The notes beneath the pieces are model-generated. The model was not told the origin of the DNA, did no database searches, and saw only the letters and a program-made list of their open reading frames with translations. From the NCBI GenBank assembly GCA_001692895.1, contig KV748176.1, positions 558,001 through 622,000 on the forward strand: a DNA stretch of 64,000 nt, given 5' to 3'. The position numbers were made by a program, and so were the translations under genes. Shown in pieces: positions 58,100 to 64,000 of the stretch (positions are counted from its first letter, which is position 1; each line of letters opens with the position of its first letter). Source of the stretch: Cenococcum geophilum 1.58. Its lineage: Eukaryota > Ascomycota > Dothideomycetes > Gloniales > Gloniaceae.

Positions 58100-61000
58100 C
58101 TAACCTTTAACTCGTATATATAGAGTATTTATATTAACAAACGTCTTTAGTGCTTTATTTAGGTTTGCCTTCGTCATTATATCTACCGGGTTATCTTAGC
58201 TATTAATCCATTAAATCTTAAAGAGTTTTTGGCGCTTATAGGATTGCTAAAGTGCCATAATATTAATTATAAGGCGCTTCTCCTTCGTAGTACCGAGCTT
58301 AACTAAATACTTATAAAGGGAATATAAGTTAGTGCACACGATTATAGGGATAATAGGAAGTTTAAGCCAATCTATAATTATCTTTAGGGTAGTTCCAATT
58401 ATAATTGCTATATTAACTCCGCCAACCATTCTATATATCTCTAACGCTAAAACGCTTTAAGTAATATACTTACTCTTAGTTAAGCTCTAATAGATAAGGT
58501 TACTGTAGATTATAAAGTTATTCTCTCTAGTAAATTCATTCGCGATAATAATCTTATATCCTAACTAAGAGCTAAAATCTTTATTATTTATAAACGATCT
58601 ATTAATAAATATAAAGAGTTTAGTAGTAGGAAGATTAATAGGCACGTAGAGTAGTCCCTAATTAAGATAGTTTATTTGCTAGAAAAGACGCTTATTTAGG
58701 GCAAGGATATTATCCTTAGTTAGTTCTTAGTATTAAGCCGCAACAAAGAGATTAAATAAAGCCTTGGGTTAATAGATAGAAGTAATATAAGCTCTGTAAG
58801 CACGTTGCTCTATATATCCTTACTTTAGAGAATTAATGTTAATAACATTAATCTTCTTACCTTAACCCTTCTGGCGTAAAGTAATGGAATTCTTATTTAG
58901 GGAGAGGATGCATCTATTAAAGAGTAATAGTATTATTAAGTTAAGCTTTTCCTTTAGCTTTGCTATAAGATTTACCTTTACTAGCTTATCCTCTTTAAGA
59001 GCTAAGAATTGGTCGTTACCTAAGATAATTATATTATTAGTTTATATACCAACAATTCTAAATAGGGTTTCTATAGTTATAATAAGGAAGCAGGGATTAA
59101 ATATAGAAGTAGTTATTAAAAGCTTCTCTTTATAGTGCTTGCTATAGGTAGCCCACTAGTAAGTTCCTACCTTTATAATTCTATACAATGGCTTAAGCAC
59201 AACTATAATCGTGTCTTTAGGATACTAGTAGCAAATTTGCTCTAGAAGGTATGCTAATATTAAGCGCTAAAGGTGCGTCTCTAATTAGGTGTAGGCTTAA
59301 GTAATATCTTATAAATAAACCGCCATTCTATTCTTTATTAAGGAGGGAGCTAATACAATAATAACTTACTAACTAGCTTGTTAAATCGTGGGAGATTATA
59401 TAAGAATTATCTCTTTACCATTATCGTTATAACCTTAGATAATAAGCCTTAATTTCTTAAATAGGGCGTTAGTAGCTTTGCCCTTAATCTTATTAACCAT
59501 TCTTAACTTAAAGATGTGAACTCTATCGAACTTAGTAGGGTTATATTTCTTAAATTTAAAGACTCCTCTTATAATAAGACCGTTGATCTCCTGCTTATTG
59601 GATGCTTAGAAAGGAGCTCCTAGGGTTATAATATAACCTTCCTTTTAGAGCTATTTTACAAGCTTAAAGTTAGCCTTCTCTTTAGCTATTATAAAGGCTA
59701 TTAATAACTTAACTTTATTTTTAATAGCGGCAACAAATTGTTCTTTAAAATTAATAAGGTATTAGCAATTTTGTAATCCCTTTAGACGACCTCTACCGCG
59801 TTATAGTTATAGCGTATCTACTACAATTATATTGGGATCGTAGTCGCCTTCTAGAGTATATTAATTATAGTTCTCTTCTAGGGCATCTTTTAGGGCATCC
59901 TATAAAGGCTTAGAATTATTATCTTTATAGTAGGGCTTAATAATAGTTAAACGGAATTAGGTAGGTCCGTAAGGCATCTAAATAGTATAAGTTTAACTAT
60001 TAATTATAATAAGTTAATATGGGCTTAACCATCCTCCCCTTTTACGCCATACGCGTACTTTAGACTAAAGTGGTAAATTGAGCGTAGTTAAGGTATTTAG
60101 GCCATTTCTTATTTCTAATACGTTATTAACCTAGTATATAGCATAGAGGCGTTACACCTCCTTTATTGCCTTATAAATTGCCTTAGCTTATTATATAATA
60201 GAGGGAGATAGTAAAGAATTATTAGTTATTTGTAGGTAGGCGCTAAAGACTAGTAATATAGGTATAAGTCTATCCGGGCTAGCGGAATTATTAATAGCTT
60301 TAACAGCTATTTATAAGGTAAGTTCTTTACTAGCATCCTTTAGTTTTAAAAAGATAATCTTATATGCGCGGCGTAATAGCGCGTAATATCGCTCTACTTT
60401 TTTAATACTATTATATGCCTTAATAGGGACTTCCTTAACCTTAATTGCTATTACCTTTATTTATTATCGGAACTCTATAGATAAGAAGTTCTTTCCTATA
60501 TTATAGACGATTTAATTAGGGGGTCCTAGGTAGACATTAATCTAGTATAACTAGAGGGTATCCTATGCGTTCCTAGCTAATATATCCTTTAAGAATTATA
60601 CGGCTTAGAAGGAGGTTAAGAAGTCAATAACTTAAAGTACTGGCTTACCACTAAGATATATAACGTTAATGATAATATAGAAGTTAAAGTTATAGTTATC
60701 TTTAAGGGTAAACTTAAATCGGCTAGGGGACTTTTAGTTCATTTAGCAGTAATAGCAGTACTTTATAAGATACTTAATTACCTTAACCTTAACTTTATAG
60801 CCTGCTTACTAAAGAACCCTAAATAATTAATAAATGGATAGGTAGCCAAAACAACGGTATAGTTAACATAACTCTAACTTAGTTAAATGGCTTTAAGCAA
60901 TACTCTTTTCTAGTTATTAAAGGAGTAGCTAAGGGTAACCCTACTTACATATAATAGGCACCCAATTATCTCCCTATATAAGTATATTCTTAAGGTTATT

Positions 61001-61600
61001 AAGCTTAATACCTAGTTTATTTATATCTCTAATGCAAAATAGAAACGGGGTATTTATAGGAATAACGTAAAAAGTAATATACCCTAAGGGGGTTTAAACC
61101 CTAATTATACCAAGAGAGATTATAGTACCCTTGCTAAAACAAATCGTATATTAGCCTGCCGTTAAATAGTTAATCTAAATAGAGCTATTAAGCTACTAAA
61201 GGGCTTAAACTTAAGGTTCTCCTACTATAGATACTCCTGCGGCTCTAATATCCGGCATAATACTATAGAAGACGTTCGCCAAGTATCTATCGTTAAAGGA
61301 AAACGCGGAGCTCTCCTTTAGCTTATTAAAGATATCTAACTTTGTAATAAAATAGAGCGTAGATTGGTTATTAAGAACAGCAACGGTTTATATACTATTT
61401 ACCTTACCATACTTAGTAAAGTATTAGTTAGGTAAGTAGTCCTTAATTTCTATATCTATAAGAAGCTGTTTAACCTTATTAACCTTACCCTTAAGATCTT
61501 CTGCGCCTTTATATTAAACTAAAAAGCTTTAAAAGTAGGCTATAGTAACCTTATAATTTCCGACGTTTCTTATACTCTAACGGAACTTATTATATACCTC
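58100..61600 (-). pseudogene. Copia-C pol relict
   Basis: Reading leftwards: RT from NGLIIRGVFKFKKYN (about 59585) through NALFKKLRLII (about 59470), LKPLYRIIKVGTYQWATYSK (about 59180) and FRIVGIQTNNIIILGNDQF (about 59050; DD now NN). RNase H from 58429 (GGVNIAIIIGTTLKIIIDWL), YLVKLGTTKEKRLIINIMAL (58247-58306), to NPVDIMTKANLNKALKTFVN (about 58140). The integrase part (about 61000-60000) is more eroded and was placed by order. Stops TAG/TAA/TGA. Confidence 0.85.
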
Positions 61601-63000
61601 TTTTCGCTTATTAAGGGAGTGTCTAGTTAACTAGCAATTTAGCTTCTTACAAACATAGCACTTCTTCTAGTAATTACTTTAAAATAAACCTCTATAAGGA
61701 CCTTTATAACCACCTTATAGTTAATATTAATTATACCCTCTTCTATATTCCCTACTACAGCCACTATATATTTAATCAGTCTAGTTATAATTATATTAGT
61801 TAAGAATACTTAGTTAAGTAGGGTTTTCGGTATAGAACTATTAAGATTCTTATATTCGCATTGCAGTACCTATAGCAGAGCGTAGCTTAACATATACTCC
61901 TTTAAACGTATCCGTAGGTTTATATAGCGCTAAGTTATACTTAGGAACGCTATAGCATACTAAGATAACCTAGTCCCTTAAACTGTTTTTATTTTAGTAA
62001 GTTTTAGTAAAGCTATATTAGATTTTCTAAAGTTTATTAAAGAATAGTTAAAGGCACTCTAAATAAGTCTTTATTAGGTTAGAAGTAATAACTCTCTAGA
62101 ATATAGTCTCCCGCTATTTAGACATATAAAGTTAGCAATTCTTATTAGTCTTAAAGTAGGCTCTAGTAAGCTAAAGTATTATATTAAAGTTATAGTTTTT
62201 ACCCGTAATATAGTCGTAATAGAATATTACTACCTGTCCCTTTAATATAATAGAGAAAGCGTAATAGTACTAGTAGCGTTAAATTCTAACCTTATTACAA
62301 TAGTTATAAAAAACCTATAGTTTTACTTTAAGCATATTATATAGTTCTCCTCTAAACTTCTTCTCTTTATCTAAATATACCTTTATTAGATTCGTAACTT
62401 CTTATAGTAAAGGCTTACTGGTTAGCTAGAGTGGAGAAGGTAAAGGTAGAGCAACTCTAAGTAGGAGAGCACCTCTAGGTAGGAGAGCAGCTCTAGGTAG
62501 GGGGTTAGTATTCTAGGGGTTTTAATATAAATTAAAGTTGCCTTCTAAAGAATATGGGTTGTTTTTAGGTTTCTATAGTTAACGTATAATCTTAGCTTCC
62601 GTCTATATTAGTTCTTCTATACTAGCAATAACGGCCTAAATATTACTAGCAATTAGGTTACCGTTCTTAGCAATATATACCCCATTCCTATAGAGGAAGT
62701 CTTAAAAATCCTAAATAATATTAACGTTGCCAAGTGCCTAGGTATTAGCAGTCTATCCTATAAAATCCTCCCTAAAATACTCCTATAGTTATAAATCGGC
62801 GTAATATCTATTTTGGTAGAATATAATATAGTATAGGAGAAAGCCGTTGACTTATTTTATAGTATAAATTATTATATTAAAGGCGAATTCGTCCTAATCT
62901 TTATCAATAAGTTTTACGTGCTTAGCTACCCCTAGTAGTAAGGAGTCTTTCCAGTTATTTAAAGTAGGCGTAGCTATATTTTCGGAGGGAGGGAAGTATT
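61600..63000 (-). pseudogene. Copia-C gag relict
   Basis: Minus frame from about 62995 with FPPSENIATPTLNNWKDSLL and VAKHVKLIDKD. The knuckle near 61680-61640 reads CYVCKKLNC, stop, LTRH, matching the CxxCxxxxC...H spacing of Copia-A and -B. The start codon is uncertain. Confidence 0.75.
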
Positions 63001-63560
63001 ATTAGTATAGGGATTATCGTTTAGTACGCGTTCGTAATATATATTTGTTATTTAGTACGCGTTTATTGTTTAGTACACATTCGGACGTGTATTTATAATT
63101 ATAGGGCTTAGGACCAGTTCTAGCCTTAAATCGTAATATCTATACGAGTAGAGGTTACGTAGTTATATCTCTAATTAGTCATCCTTACGGTGACTCATTA
63201 GCCCCCTATTTAGGCACCACAATCCTTATAATCCTCTGCGAAAAGACATAAATGAATTAAGAAACAGTTACCTTATATTGCAATTGCAGTACCCCCTGGG
63301 TAATACCGACACGTAAAGACTTATAAAGCGTGTTGTTCTGCGTAATAGACGCAAGAATCCGTAATCTTAGAAAGGCTTAGGACCAGTTCTAGCCTTTTAG
63401 ATCCTTAGATTCGTGGAAGAGTTCTATTTAAGGTTTAGGACTAGTTCTAACCTTAAAAGACAGCTTCCTTTAGCACAAGTAGCACTAGTATAGTGGCTTA
63501 TCTCTTCTTAGTAATACCTAGCTATTCTATAGTATAACAGTAAAGTTAACTACTAATTAG
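63000..63560 (-). other. Copia-C 5' leader
   Basis: Between the 5' LTR and gag. Contains dispersed TTAGTACGCGTTC-like units near 63012-63085 and three GCTTAGGACCAGTTCTAGCC-like repeats (about 63106, 63367 and 63437). No reading frame. The repeats may be packaging or leader structures, but this is inference. Confidence 0.5.
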
Positions 63561-63776
63561 TATTAGTTACACAAGGGGATATCACGTAGCTATGGTTTGT
63601 AGATAGTATAATAATTATTCTATATTCTTCTTAAAGAAAGGGGTAAGGAACTTAAGGTTCCTCACCACGCTAGTGCCGCGGCGGCACGTGATAGCAACTT
63701 GCCGCACGTAACGGCAACTTGCTATACATGACGGCAATATACCTCATATGGTAACCATTTGCCTTTATTCCCAACA
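63561..63776 (-). repeat. Copia-C 5' LTR (right in window, 216 bp)
   Basis: TATTAGTTACAC to TTCCCAACA; the TGTTGG edge is changed to TATTAG by two G-to-A changes. The internal edge, read on the minus strand, is CTAATTAGTAG, weakly like the primer-site sequence of Copia-A and -B. Confidence 0.94.
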
Positions 63777-63781
63777 ATTAG

Positions 63782-64000
63782 TATAGACCTAAAAAAAATT
63801 AAGGCTATAGTAAATTGGCAAGAACTAGAAAATATAATATAGTTAAGGTTATTTTTAGAGTTTTGTAACTATTATAAAAGGTTTATAGTATAGTAGTTAA
63901 TAAGCATTAAGCCATTTATAAAACTAACTAAGAAAGAGGAACTATGGGTTTAGGGAAACGAGCAAAAGGAGCTATTTTAGAAACTTAAGATAAAGTTTAC
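63782..64000 (+). pseudogene. Gypsy-C, RT-RNase H junction (cut by window end)
   Basis: Resumes after Copia-C with DLKKIKAIVNWQELENII and FCNYYKRFI-like sequence (about 63788-63890), aligned with Gypsy-B from about 28052. The frame continues past the end of the window. Confidence 0.85.

Larger units (their letters stand above)
57514..63776 (-). mobile_element. Copia-C, complete Ty1/Copia element on the minus strand
   Basis: 6,263 bp with two 216-bp LTRs and target duplication ATTAG at 57509-57513 and 63777-63781. Its LTR is related to Copia-A (20-bp GGCAACTTGCC units, GGTAAGGAAC...GGTTCCT core) in reverse orientation. Minus-sense gag and pol lie between. The palindromic module sits at its 3' end (57908-58043). 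Confidence 0.94.
39650..64000 (+). mobile_element. Gypsy-C, relative of Gypsy-B, split five ways and cut by window end
   Basis: Pieces: 39650-40840, 47779-49848, 56212-57084, 57278-57513 and 63777-64000, together about 4.6 kb of an element collinear with Gypsy-B. Intervening DNA is Gypsy-D, Copia-B, a solo LTR and Copia-C. Each junction is a 5-bp target duplication and the Gypsy-B-like sequence resumes at the next base. The 3' half lies beyond the window. Confidence 0.93.

Noticed and set aside
58884..59135. 83-codon + frame
   Set aside because: Antisense to Copia-C reverse transcriptase.
1..64000. Intact retroviral or other viral genes
   Set aside because: All polymerase and integrase sequences fit fungal LTR and non-LTR retrotransposons and are heavily disrupted. 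No envelope-like frame was seen.

Overview
The window looks like AT-rich, gene-poor heterochromatin from a filamentous ascomycete. It carries Ty3/Gypsy (two chromodomain-type), Ty1/Copia and Tad-like LINE retrotransposons plus a PIF/Harbinger-like DNA transposon, all saturated with C-to-T (G-to-A) transitions. Reading frames can be followed for hundreds of codons, and their stops are almost all TAA/TAG at Gln or Trp positions or TGA at Arg CGA positions. This is the pattern of repeat-induced point mutation (RIP) plus CpG loss. I see no intact host gene, rRNA, tRNA or CRISPR array. The species cannot be named from this sequence.

Layout. 1-2870: relict DNA with minisatellites, GC-rich triplet repeats and a decayed minus-strand reading frame. 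2872-2990: a truncated copy of a poly(A)-tailed SINE-like repeat. 2991-5950: a pyrimidine- and GATC-rich island with little RIP signature, a 25-N assembly gap (5036-5060) and a diverged internal direct duplication. 5950-8560: relict DNA, a tetranucleotide repeat and a 12-bp minisatellite. 8691-11440: a two-gene DNA transposon with terminal inverted repeats. 11443-21200: a minus-strand Gypsy relict (Gypsy-A) split by a complete Tad-like LINE (11714-17966, 14-bp target duplication). 21215-21852: the SINE-like element with its own 14-bp target duplication.

22690-64000 is a nested stack. An unidentified decayed minus-strand coding unit is split by Gypsy-B (23374-31359, TSD CTTAT), Copia-A (32863-38746, TSD TTAGG) and Gypsy-C (39650 to beyond the window). 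Gypsy-C is itself split by Gypsy-D (40841-47778, TSD TAGAC), Copia-B (49849-56211, TSD C/TTTAC), a solo Copia LTR (57085-57277, TSD GTAAC) and Copia-C (57514-63776, TSD ATTAG, minus strand). Every boundary was set by matching LTR or poly(A) ends and target duplications, and by the host frame resuming on the far side.

The most unusual observation is a palindromic module between the end of pol and the 3' LTR, in element-sense orientation, in three unrelated elements (Gypsy-D, Copia-B, Copia-C). Also notable are the RIP-poor GATC-rich island flanked by oppositely oriented 11-bp motif clusters, the SINE-like family, the two-gene DNA transposon and the unidentified split coding unit.
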